DNA from: Oscillatoriales cyanobacterium
Lineage (GTDB): Bacteria > Cyanobacteriota > Cyanobacteriia > Cyanobacteriales > Microcoleaceae
Assembly: GCA_004292955.1 (NCBI GenBank)
Contig: RDXX01000011.1
Location: 233,336 to 297,335 of the forward strand
Reading direction: 5' to 3'
Length of the DNA stretch: 64,000 nt
Program-made: the position numbers and the translations under genes
The notes under the pieces: model-generated
Database searches by the model: none
Told to the model about the DNA's origin: nothing
Seen by the model: the letters and a program-made list of their open reading frames with translations, nothing else
Shown here: positions 57,006 to 64,000 of the stretch, one piece after another
Layout of the letters: each line of letters starts with the position of its first letter
Numbering within the stretch: position 1 is the stretch's first letter

Positions 57006-57055
57006 GCTTAGATAAAACTTTCTAAAAACTAATTCTAAGTTTAATTAGAGAGAAT

Positions 57056-57086
57056 TTGGTAAAAAGCTTCAAATTTATGCTATAAT
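57056..57086 (+). promoter_or_regulatory. Candidate promoter upstream of rpmJ
   Basis: A perfect TATAAT at 57081-57086 with a weak TTGGTA at 57056 (19-bp spacer). It could start the rpmJ-rpsM-rpsK-rpoA segment separately from infA. Confidence 0.45.
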
Positions 57087-57268
57087 GCTACGTTTGTAGT
57101 GTTGCCGAGAAGGGCGTCAACAACCCAGCGGCGTACCGGGTTAAGTCATTGCTACGCCGTTTAAGTATCGATCGCCAACATTCTGGCGCAAGCGAACTTT
57201 ACCCAGCAATGGGAGTGGGTGCAAGCGATCTCCTTCAAAAAACAACCCGCACTTTATACAATTTAATC

Positions 57269-57345
57269 GAGGAGAGGCCTACACCTTGCCCAGCCTCTCC
57301 TCCCACCGCTCTACGGGCCAGCGTGCGTGCTCTCCGGTAGAGCGG
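57269..57345 (+). promoter_or_regulatory. Two tandem hairpins in the rpmJ leader
   Basis: Hairpin 1: GAGGAGAGGC (57269-57278) with GCCTCTCCTC (57293-57302), 10 bp perfect. Hairpin 2: CCGCTCTAC (57306-57314) with GTAGAGCGG (57337-57345), 9 bp perfect. They end 23 bp before the rpmJ ATG and lack U-runs, so they may be regulatory rather than terminators. Confidence 0.65.
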
Positions 57346-57367
57346 GGTTCTCCAGGCAGGAAGAAAG

Positions 57368-57481
57368 ATGAAAGTTCGAGCATCTGTCAAAAAAATTTGT
57401 GAAAAATGTCGCGTCATCCGCCGTCGCGGTCGAGTGATGGTGATATGTACTAACCCGAAACACAAACAGCGCCAAGGTTAG
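57368..57481 (+). CDS. rpmJ: Ribosomal protein L36
   Basis: 37 residues, too short for the ORF track. [20 protein letters not shown] followed by [15 protein letters not shown] gives the zinc-ribbon C-x2-C...C-x4-H pattern of the zinc-binding form. It lies between infA and rpsM in the usual order. RBS is GGCAGGAAG just upstream. Confidence 0.97.
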   Translation: MKVRASVKKICEKCRVIRRRGRVMVICTNPKHKQRQG

Positions 57482-57569
57482 AAAACGGGAAAATTGGGCT
57501 GGGCAATGCACGCAGGTGCTGCCTAATTCAATATTGTAGCCAAATAGGAAAACTAGGGAGACAAAAAGT

Positions 57570-57953
57570 GTGGCACGGATTGCCGGTGTAGACCTTCCAC
57601 GCGATAAGCGCGTCGAAATAGGTCTGACATACATTTACGGAATAGGTCTGTCGCGGGCCCAAAAAATTATCGCTGCAACAGGCGTAAATCCTGACACTCG
57701 CGTCAAGGATTTAACAGAGGCCGACGTGACTACTCTACGGGCTCATGTAGAAAGCACCTACCAAATCGAAGGAGACCTCCGGCGCTGGGAGTCAATGAAC
57801 ATCAAGCGCCTGATGGATATCGGGACTTACCGCGGTCGGCGTCACCGTTTGGGTCTGCCGGTGCGGGGTCAACGAACCCGTACCAACGCCAGAACCCGTC
57901 GCGGCGTCCGCCGTACAGTGGCGGGCAAGAAAAAAGCACCGTCCAAGAAATAA
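57570..57953 (+). CDS. rpsM: Ribosomal protein S13
   Basis: 127 residues, 30S head protein contacting the P-site tRNA and 50S bridge. [20 protein letters not shown] and [18 protein letters not shown] are diagnostic. GTG start, RBS AGGGAG. Confidence 0.97.
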   Translation: MARIAGVDLPRDKRVEIGLTYIYGIGLSRAQKIIAATGVNPDTRVKDLTEADVTTLRAHVESTYQIEGDLRRWESMNIKRLMDIGTYRGRRHRLGLPVRGQRTRTNARTRRGVRRTVAGKKKAPSKK

Positions 57954-58040
57954 CAGCAGTTTGCAGGAAATTTATGTTCCTGCTGACTGTTTCCCCGCCT
58001 TTGGGGAGACTAATTCAATGAAAACGATAAAGAGACTAAT

Positions 58041-58442
58041 ATGCCGCCACGACAACAAACAGGCAAGAAATCTGGTGCAAAAAAGCAGAAGCGTAACGTA
58101 CCGAATGGGGTAGGCTACATCCAGTCTACCTTTAACAATACGATTGTGACTATTACCGACCTAAATGGCGAAGTAATATCCTGGGCATCAGCAGGTTCCA
58201 GCGGTTTCAAAGGAGCTAAAAAGGGTACTCCCTTTGCAGCTCAAACAGCAGCAGAAAGTGCAGCCCGCAGAGCCAATGACCAGGGAATGCGCCAAATAGA
58301 AGTAATGGTAAGCGGGCCGGGAGCAGGTCGAGAAACTGCAATTCGGGCCTTGCAAGGGGCGGGACTGGAAATTACCCTGATTAGAGATGTTACCCCAATT
58401 CCTCACAACGGCTGTCGCCCTCCCAAGCGGCGTAGAGTCTAA
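58041..58442 (+). CDS. rpsK: Ribosomal protein S11
   Basis: 133 residues, 30S platform protein lining the mRNA exit. [19 protein letters not shown] and the C-terminal [18 protein letters not shown] are diagnostic. Confidence 0.98.
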   Translation: MPPRQQTGKKSGAKKQKRNVPNGVGYIQSTFNNTIVTITDLNGEVISWASAGSSGFKGAKKGTPFAAQTAAESAARRANDQGMRQIEVMVSGPGAGRETAIRALQGAGLEITLIRDVTPIPHNGCRPPKRRRV

Positions 58443-58616
58443 AACGATTTGAGATTTTAGATTTTAGATTTTGGATATTGGCTAACTGCTTAAAGTCAAA
58501 AACTAATGGTTCTAACTGTTGCCCCGTCCATCCAAAATCCGAAATCCGTTCAGGGGTATGCTCTGCAATCTAAAATCCAAAATCAAAAATCCAAAGTGGA
58601 AAAGGGAGGTCACTCC

Positions 58617-59561
58617 GTGGCGCAGTTTCAAATTGAATGTATAGAGTCTAACACTGACAAAGACCGCAGTCAGTACGGAAAATTTGTTCTAGAACCGCTC
58701 GATCGCGGTCAGGGAACAACTGTTGGGAATGCGCTCCGGCGAGTTCTGCTGTCAAATTTGGAAGGAACAGCAGTAACTTCAGTCCGCATCGCGGGCGTCA
58801 ATCACGAATTTGCCACGATCGAAGGGGTACGTGAGGACGTTCTGGAAATTCTCCTGAACATGAAAGAGGTTGTCCTCAAAACTCATTCCCAGCAGCCACA
58901 AATCGGTAGGTTGCGGATTGAGGGGCCAGTCACAGTTACTGCCGATCGATTCGATTTGCCCTCTGAGGTGGAATTGATCGATAAATCGCAGTACATTGCG
59001 ACTCTCTCACCGGGATCTGTTCTGGAAATGGAATTCAGAATTGAAAAAGGCATCGGATATCGAGCAGTAGACCGCAGTCGCGATGATGGGTCGGCTTTGG
59101 ATTTTCTCCAAATTGACGCCATCTTTATGCCGATTCGCAGAGTCAACTACAGCGTGGAAGATGCTCGGCTCGGTGGCAGTTCTGAGAAAGACCGGCTGGT
59201 TATGGAAATCTGGACTGATGGCAGCGTGACTCCTCAAGAAGCTCTGAGTCAATCTGCACACATCCTGGTAGATTTATTTGCACCTCTCAAAGACATCACC
59301 CAAGATTCTCTCAAACCCGAGTATCCAGGTGAGGCCGATCCTACGAGCCAAATTCCGATCGAAGAATTGCAGTTGTCAGTCCGGGCTTACAACTGTCTCA
59401 AGCGGGCTCAGATCAACTCAGTTGCAGACTTATTGGATTATACCCAAGAAGACTTGCTCGAGATTAAGAACTTCGGGCAGAAGTCCGCAGAAGAAGTGAT
59501 TGAAGCTTTACAAAAACGCTTGGGCATTACTTTGCCACAGGAAAAATCAGCTAAAAGTTAA
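58617..59561 (+). CDS. rpoA: RNA polymerase alpha subunit
   Basis: 314 residues. N-terminal assembly domain (GNALRRVLLSNLEGTAVTSV) and C-terminal DNA/activator-binding domain (IPIEELQLSVRAYNCLKRAQ; LLEIKNFGQKSAEEV). The ORF track starts at 58506, but that part translates a repeat-rich leader; GTG 58617 has a strong GGGAGGT seven bases upstream and gives the standard MAQFQIECIE-type N-terminus. Confidence 0.97.
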   Translation: MAQFQIECIESNTDKDRSQYGKFVLEPLDRGQGTTVGNALRRVLLSNLEGTAVTSVRIAGVNHEFATIEGVREDVLEILLNMKEVVLKTHSQQPQIGRLRIEGPVTVTADRFDLPSEVELIDKSQYIATLSPGSVLEMEFRIEKGIGYRAVDRSRDDGSALDFLQIDAIFMPIRRVNYSVEDARLGGSSEKDRLVMEIWTDGSVTPQEALSQSAHILVDLFAPLKDITQDSLKPEYPGEADPTSQIPIEELQLSVRAYNCLKRAQINSVADLLDYTQEDLLEIKNFGQKSAEEVIEALQKRLGITLPQEKSAKS

Positions 59562-59692
59562 TCAACGGGTAACGGGTAAAAAAGTTCTGCATTTTCAGTG
59601 CGTGAGTTCTTCAGAACCAAGAAGAATTCACCCCCGAGTTCGCAGACTGTCTATCCCCGCGCCCAATTACCAATTACCAATTACCAACTGCT

Positions 59693-60043
59693 ATGCGTCA
59701 CCGCTGTCGCGTCCCCCAACTAAACAAACCGGCTGACCAGCGCCGCGCCATGTTGCGCTCGCTGACCACCGAATTAATCCGCCACGGTAAAATCACTACC
59801 ACTCTCGCCCGCGCCAAAGCGCTGCGTCCAGAAGCGGACAGAATGATTACCTTGGCCAAAGATGGCTCCTTGGCCGCTCGCCGGCAAGCTATGGGCTATA
59901 TCTATGACAAACAGTTAGTACACGCCTTGTTTGAGGCTGCCCAAGAACGGTACGGCTCGCGCAACGGGGGCTACACCCGCGTAGTGCGAACTGTCCCCCG
60001 CCAAGGAGACAATTCCGAAATGGCGATCGTTGAACTGGTTTAA
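59693..60043 (+). CDS. rplQ: Ribosomal protein L17
   Basis: 116 residues, 50S tunnel-exit protein. [20 protein letters not shown] and the C-terminal [14 protein letters not shown] are conserved. CCAATTA heptamers precede the start. Confidence 0.97.
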   Translation: MRHRCRVPQLNKPADQRRAMLRSLTTELIRHGKITTTLARAKALRPEADRMITLAKDGSLAARRQAMGYIYDKQLVHALFEAAQERYGSRNGGYTRVVRTVPRQGDNSEMAIVELV

Positions 60044-60072
60044 TGCAATTTTGGGTGGGAGATTTTTGATTT

Positions 60073-60915
60073 ATGACTGACAATCCAAAATCCCCAATCG
60101 AAAATGCCCGATCGACACAACGCATTGCTTTGGTAATCCAATACCTCGGCACTGACTTTCACGGTTGGCAGCGACAGCCGAACCAGCGTACAGTACAAGA
60201 AGAAATTGAAACAACAATATCGAATGTGCTGGAACGCCCGGTAACGCTGTACGCGGCCGGGAGAACTGATGCGGGAGTTCACGCCGCTGCTCAAGTAGCC
60301 CATTTTGATGCTGATGGCCCAATTCCGGCTCACCGCTGGGCAAGCGTTCTCAACTCTCGACTGGCAAAAGATATTTTAATTCGAGCTTCGGCAAAGGTGG
60401 AACCTACCTGGCACGCTCGGTTCTCAGCCAGTTGGCGGCGCTATCGCTACACCCTTTATACAGACCCGATTCCTAATCTGTTTGTGCGTCCTTATGCTTG
60501 GCACTGCTATCACGCACCTGTGGACGAATCTTTGATTCAGGCAGCTTTGACACCGCTAATCGGGCGCCATCACTTGGCTGCTTTCCACCGGGCAGGGTCT
60601 GCTCGCCCCCATTCTTGGGTGGACGTACAAGCGGCAGAGTGTCACCGTTCTGGGCCTCTTATCTATATTGAGGTTCAGGCGAGCGGGTTTCTGTACGGGA
60701 TGATGCGGCTGCTGGTGGGGTTGCTGGTGCAGGTGGGTCGGGGGGAAAGGGCGATCGACAATTTCACTGATATCTGGGTCAACGAACGCCGAGAAATGGT
60801 AAAATACGCCGCTCCCGCTCAAGGTTTATGCCTGTTGCGGGTTGGCTATCAGGACTTTCCCTTTCCCACCGATGTTTGGTACGACACTCAGCCCAAATTA
60901 GTTATTGGTTATTAG
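60073..60915 (+). CDS. truA: tRNA pseudouridine synthase A
   Basis: 280 residues. Makes pseudouridine 38-40 in tRNA anticodon arms. Catalytic Asp in GRTDAGVHAAAQVAHF; YLGTDFHGWQRQPNQRTVQ and FLYGMMRLLVGLL are further family motifs. Its place between rplQ and rplM is a conserved cyanobacterial arrangement. Confidence 0.95.
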   Translation: MTDNPKSPIENARSTQRIALVIQYLGTDFHGWQRQPNQRTVQEEIETTISNVLERPVTLYAAGRTDAGVHAAAQVAHFDADGPIPAHRWASVLNSRLAKDILIRASAKVEPTWHARFSASWRRYRYTLYTDPIPNLFVRPYAWHCYHAPVDESLIQAALTPLIGRHHLAAFHRAGSARPHSWVDVQAAECHRSGPLIYIEVQASGFLYGMMRLLVGLLVQVGRGERAIDNFTDIWVNERREMVKYAAPAQGLCLLRVGYQDFPFPTDVWYDTQPKLVIGY

Positions 60916-61032
60916 TTATTAGTTATTAGTTATTGGTTATTAGTTATTGGCAACAACTAACAAATAACAACTAACAAATAACAACTGACAACTAACAAAT
61001 AACAATTAACAAATAACAACTGACAACTAACA
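60905..61032. repeat. Heptamer-like runs before rplM
   Basis: TTAGTTATTAG-type units followed by AACTAACAAATAAC-type units fill the truA-rplM gap, again two roughly complementary blocks, as in the rplC-rplD gap. Confidence 0.8.
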
Positions 61033-61488
61033 ATGAACAAAACTTACGTCCCTACTAAAGACTCCCTAGAGCACAAGTGGTACGTGGTCGATGCCGCCGA
61101 CCAGCGGCTGGGCCGTCTCGCAACTGAAGTTGCCATGTACCTCCGGGGTAAACACAAACCCACTTACACTCCTTCAATGGATACCGGCGATTTCGTAATT
61201 GTCATCAATGCTGACAAAATCGCTGTTACTGGCAAAAAACGCACCCAAAAAATCTACCGCCGCCACTCTGGCAGACCGGGCGGCATGAAAACAGAAACTT
61301 TTGCCAAATTGCAAGCACGTTTGCCCGAAAGAATTGTCGAAGAAGCGATTCGGGGAATGCTGCCTCACACATCTCTGGGCAGACAACTGTTTACTAAGTT
61401 GAAAGTGTACGCTGGCCCTAACCACCCGCACGCAGCTCAACAACCAGAAGAATTAATTGTTCACACGATTCCGGGAGGAAATGAGTAA
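61033..61488 (+). CDS. rplM: Ribosomal protein L13
   Basis: 151 residues, early 50S assembly protein. [19 protein letters not shown] and [19 protein letters not shown] are diagnostic. It shares one base with rpsI (TAATG). Confidence 0.97.
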   Translation: MNKTYVPTKDSLEHKWYVVDAADQRLGRLATEVAMYLRGKHKPTYTPSMDTGDFVIVINADKIAVTGKKRTQKIYRRHSGRPGGMKTETFAKLQARLPERIVEEAIRGMLPHTSLGRQLFTKLKVYAGPNHPHAAQQPEELIVHTIPGGNE

Positions 61489-61898
61489 TGCAAGCAACAG
61501 ATACCGGCCGCGCTGTGTACTGGGGTACAGGCCGCCGCAAGTGTTCCGTAGCGCGGGTACGTTTGGTTCCCGGCACAGGCGTACTGACTGTCAATGGTAA
61601 AGAGGGAGATTTGTACCTGCAATTCAACCCCACTTATTTGGCACTCGCTAAGGCTCCTTTGGAAACTTTGGGTCTAGAAAATGAGTACGACATTTTGGTG
61701 AAAGTCGAAGGCGGCGGCCTGACAGGTCAAGCTGACTCGATTCGTTTGGGTGTCGCTAGAGCACTTTGTCAGTTAGACCCGGACAACCGGAAACCTCTGA
61801 AGATTGAGGGCTATTTGACTCGCGACCCGCGGGCTAAAGAACGTAAAAAGTACGGTTTGCGGAAAGCTCGCAAGGCTCCTCAATACTCGAAACGTTAA
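61488..61898 (+). CDS. rpsI: Ribosomal protein S9
   Basis: 136 residues, 30S head protein whose C-terminal tail touches the P-site t[20 protein letters not shown] is intact. RBS GGGAGGA lies inside the end of rplM; translation is coupled through TAATG. Confidence 0.97.
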   Translation: MQATDTGRAVYWGTGRRKCSVARVRLVPGTGVLTVNGKEGDLYLQFNPTYLALAKAPLETLGLENEYDILVKVEGGGLTGQADSIRLGVARALCQLDPDNRKPLKIEGYLTRDPRAKERKKYGLRKARKAPQYSKR

Positions 61899-62230
61899 AC
61901 AGTTGACAGTTGACAGTTGACAGTTGACAGTTGACAGTTGAGCTTTTTAATACTGGGATTTAACTCTCCGCTAAGCCCTAGCGTAGTTCTCAAAACAATT
62001 CGGCTTCCTGGAGTGGAGGTTTTAAACCCTGAATATTTGCTAAGAGCAAGGAAGAGGGAAGAGGGAAGAAAGAAAAATTTTCTAGATTCCATCCTCCTTT
62101 TTTCAAGGTTTTTTTCAGATTCCTGATTCTGGTTTTCAAAGCAGATAGGGCAAAATTACGGCTGTTGTTGGCGTACAAGTCCGATGACGGCTAAAATGGT
62201 TGTAAAGTCAAAAATTAGAGAGTAAAAAAA
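61899..62230. repeat. rpsI-rpmE spacer with TTGACAG array
   Basis: 332 bp. Six TTGACAG units at 61901-61941, then unique sequence and AAGAGGGAAGAGGGAAG purine units at about 62046-62068. No gene seen. Confidence 0.8.
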
Positions 62231-62539
62231 ATGGCGAAAGAAGGCATTCACCCTGAGTGGTATCCCGAAGCTCAGGTTTATTGCAACGGCGAACTTGTGA
62301 TGACTGTTGGTTCGACTAGACCAAAGCTTCAAGTTGATGTCTGGTCGGGAAATCATCCTTTTTATACTGGCACTCAGAAGATTATTGATACTGAAGGTCG
62401 TGTGGAACGCTTTATGCGGAAATACGGCATGACGGAAGTAGAAATGCCGAAGGCAGATGCTATGTCGGGGCCGCTGAAAATGGAAGACCCGAAAGCAGAT
62501 GCTGCTAAGGCTGCTGCTAAAGGCAAAAAGAAGAAGTAG
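62231..62539 (+). CDS. rpmE: Ribosomal protein L31
   Basis: 102 residues, 50S-30S bridge protein. HPEWYPEAQVYCNGELVMTV and DVWSGNHPFYTGTQK fit L31; only one Cys of the zinc site remains, so it is a zinc-independent form. A Lys/Ala-rich C-terminal extension of about 30 residues is typical of cyanobacteria. Confidence 0.94.
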   Translation: MAKEGIHPEWYPEAQVYCNGELVMTVGSTRPKLQVDVWSGNHPFYTGTQKIIDTEGRVERFMRKYGMTEVEMPKADAMSGPLKMEDPKADAAKAAAKGKKKK

Positions 62540-62628
62540 CCGGATTGTCATTTGTCCGCAGTCGGTTGGAAGTAGTTTTTTTCTACTGGTAACTGACTGC
62601 TCTCGGATTTTGGATTTGAGATTTGAGA

Positions 62629-62801
62629 TTGCTACGGCCCTTCCGCTGAGGAAAGATCGCGATTCTATCCCAACTTCTCTTCAATTCTAAAATCTAAAAT
62701 CTAAAATCTATCCGCCCTCGGATTGGAGAGCTTAGACTGAAGAGTTGCTACGGCCCTTCCGCTGAGGAAAGATCGCGATTCTATCCCAACTTCTCTTCAA
62801 T
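62629..62801. repeat. 57-bp perfect direct repeat before prfA
   Basis: TTGCTACGGCCCTTCCGCTG...CTTCTCTTCAAT occurs at 62629-62685 and again at 62744-62800, each followed by ATCTAAA heptamers. This indicates a recent segmental duplication in the 314-bp rpmE-prfA gap. Confidence 0.93.
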
Positions 62802-62853
62802 ATCTAAAATCTAAAATCTAAAATCTAAAATCGATTGACGGAGGACATTTGAC

Positions 62854-63951
62854 ATGGCTGAATCTTATTTGCTGGATAAATTGAAGTCGGTGGAGCAAAC
62901 TTTTCATGAGTTGACTCGCCGCATGGCTGACCCGGATGTCGCCAGGGATAATTATGAGTTCCAACGGGTGGCAAAAGCTCGATCGTCCTTGGAGGAAGTG
63001 GTCGATACTTTTGACCTGTGGAAAACTACTCAGGAAGATTTGGTGGGCGCGCGGCAAGTTCTTAAGGAAGCTGCGAGCGATCGAGAAATGCAGCTTATGG
63101 CCGGGATGGAAGTTGAGGAACTTGAGTCGAAGCTGGAGAGTTTGGAAAGTCGTTTGAAGGTGTTGCTGCTACCGCGCGATCCGAACGATGACAAGAATAT
63201 TATGCTGGAAATTCGGGCGGGTACTGGCGGAGATGAGGCTAGTATTTGGGCGGGTGATTTGCTGCGGCTGTATTCGCGCTACGCTCAAACTGAAGGCTGG
63301 CAGGTGAAGTTGGTGAGCGAGTCACTGGCGGACATGGGTGGTTTTAAAGAGGTGATTCTGGAAATCACGGGGGATAGCGTTTATAGCAAGCTGAAGTTTG
63401 AGGCTGGAGTTCACCGGGTGCAGCGAGTGCCGGTGACTGAAGCTGGTGGCCGGGTGCATACTTCGACGGCGACGGTGGCGGTGATGCCGGAGGTGGATGA
63501 GGTGGAGATTCATATCGATCCGAAGGATATTGAGATGAGTACGGCTCGATCGGGCGGTGCTGGCGGCCAAAACGTGAACAAGGTTGAAACTGCTGCGGAT
63601 TTGTTTCACAAGCCGACGGGGATTCGGATTTTCTGTACTGAGGAGCGCAGTCAGTTGCAGAATAAGGAGCGGGCGATGCAGATTTTGCGGGCTAAGCTCT
63701 ATGATATGAAGTTGCGGGAGCAGCAGGATGAGGTGAAGTCGCGGCGTTTGGCTCAGGTTGGTACTGGTTCGCGATCGGAGAAGATTCGCACGTACAACTA
63801 TAAGGATAACCGGGCTACCGACCACCGTTTGGGGGAAAATTTTTCGCTCAATAGTGTTTTGGAAGGGGATATTGAGGAGATTATTCAGACTTGCATTTCT
63901 CAGGATCAGCAGGAACGTTTGGTCGAGTTGGCTGCTTCTACTTCTAATTGA
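62854..63951 (+). CDS. prfA: Peptide chain release factor 1
   Basis: 365 residues. GGQ hydrolysis motif in [15 protein letters not shown] and the UAA/UAG-recognition tripeptide in [14 protein letters not shown] (PxT, marking RF1 rather than RF2's SPF). The Gln of GGQ is the substrate of PrmC methylation in the family. It is the last complete gene of the window. Confidence 0.97.
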   Translation: MAESYLLDKLKSVEQTFHELTRRMADPDVARDNYEFQRVAKARSSLEEVVDTFDLWKTTQEDLVGARQVLKEAASDREMQLMAGMEVEELESKLESLESRLKVLLLPRDPNDDKNIMLEIRAGTGGDEASIWAGDLLRLYSRYAQTEGWQVKLVSESLADMGGFKEVILEITGDSVYSKLKFEAGVHRVQRVPVTEAGGRVHTSTATVAVMPEVDEVEIHIDPKDIEMSTARSGGAGGQNVNKVETAADLFHKPTGIRIFCTEERSQLQNKERAMQILRAKLYDMKLREQQDEVKSRRLAQVGTGSRSEKIRTYNYKDNRATDHRLGENFSLNSVLEGDIEEIIQTCISQDQQERLVELAASTSN

Positions 63952-64000
63952 TTGGTTGATGGGGAACTTAGGCGCATTGTTTGCTGAGCCTTTGTTCCCT

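Overview
The window is chromosomal DNA of a filamentous, Oscillatoriales-type beta-cyanobacterium (Microcoleus/Oscillatoria/Phormidium-like; genus is inference). The evidence is a beta-carboxysome operon (ccmK2-K1-L-M-N and ccmO), CO2-uptake NDH-1 genes, crtH, sipA, ndhN, two half-size Gdt1/UPF0016 genes, the cyanobacterial order of the S10/spc/alpha ribosomal operon, abundant HIP1 octamers (GCGATCGC) inside genes, and spacers packed with heptanucleotide tandem repeats.

Layout. 0.2-4.5 kb: a transmembrane Ser/Thr kinase with an amino-acid-receptor-like sensor domain, a PHP phosphoesterase and a MazF-type toxin-antitoxin pair. 4.6-15.9 kb: an inorganic-carbon-concentrating island, with ndhF4-ndhD4-cupB on the minus strand divergent from ccmK2-ccmK1-ccmL-ccmM-ccmN-ccmO on the plus strand. 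16.4-28 kb: mostly single metabolic genes (TPR protein, hemL, hisIE, MFS transporter, a minimal nucleotidyltransferase, a small membrane protein, paired Gdt1-type transporters, upp, crtH, a secreted pentapeptide protein). 28-38 kb: a CBS-PAS-GGDEF-EAL c-di-GMP protein, sipA, rbfA, a GH3 NagZ-like hydrolase, small cyanobacterial proteins, an orphan ABC ATPase, an HD hydrolase and a Uma2 nuclease gene interrupted by an in-frame stop. 38.5-42 kb: an accessory three-gene cluster of deoxypyrimidine enzymes. 42-43.9 kb: an Slr1339-like protein, a VWA protein and ndhN. 44.3-64 kb: the ribosomal-protein super-operon rplC to rpsI with secY, adk, infA, rpmJ, rpoA and truA, followed by rpmE and prfA.

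The most interesting coding locus is 38531..41968. It holds a DUF4346-thymidylate-synthase-family protein that keeps the dUMP-type Asn, then a membrane-anchored dUTPase/dCTP-deaminase-fold protein whose catalytic acidic residues appear to be replaced, then a fusion of a nucleoside-deoxyribosyltransferase/DNPH1-like domain to a dCMP deaminase. The third gene changes composition at the fusion joint and has an internal Met there. This could be a dUMP/dTMP supply operon or a nucleotide-sensing defence module; the sequence does not decide between them.

The most interesting non-coding feature is repeats. Heptamer arrays of at least ten different sequences (TTGACAG, TTTTAGA, GGAAGAA, CCAATTA, TTAGTCA, CCCAATT, GATTTGA and others) occupy many spacers, even inside the ribosomal operon. 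They occur beside several families of perfect or near-perfect inverted-repeat elements, some acting as probable bidirectional terminators between convergent genes. No rRNA, tRNA or CRISPR array was recognised.
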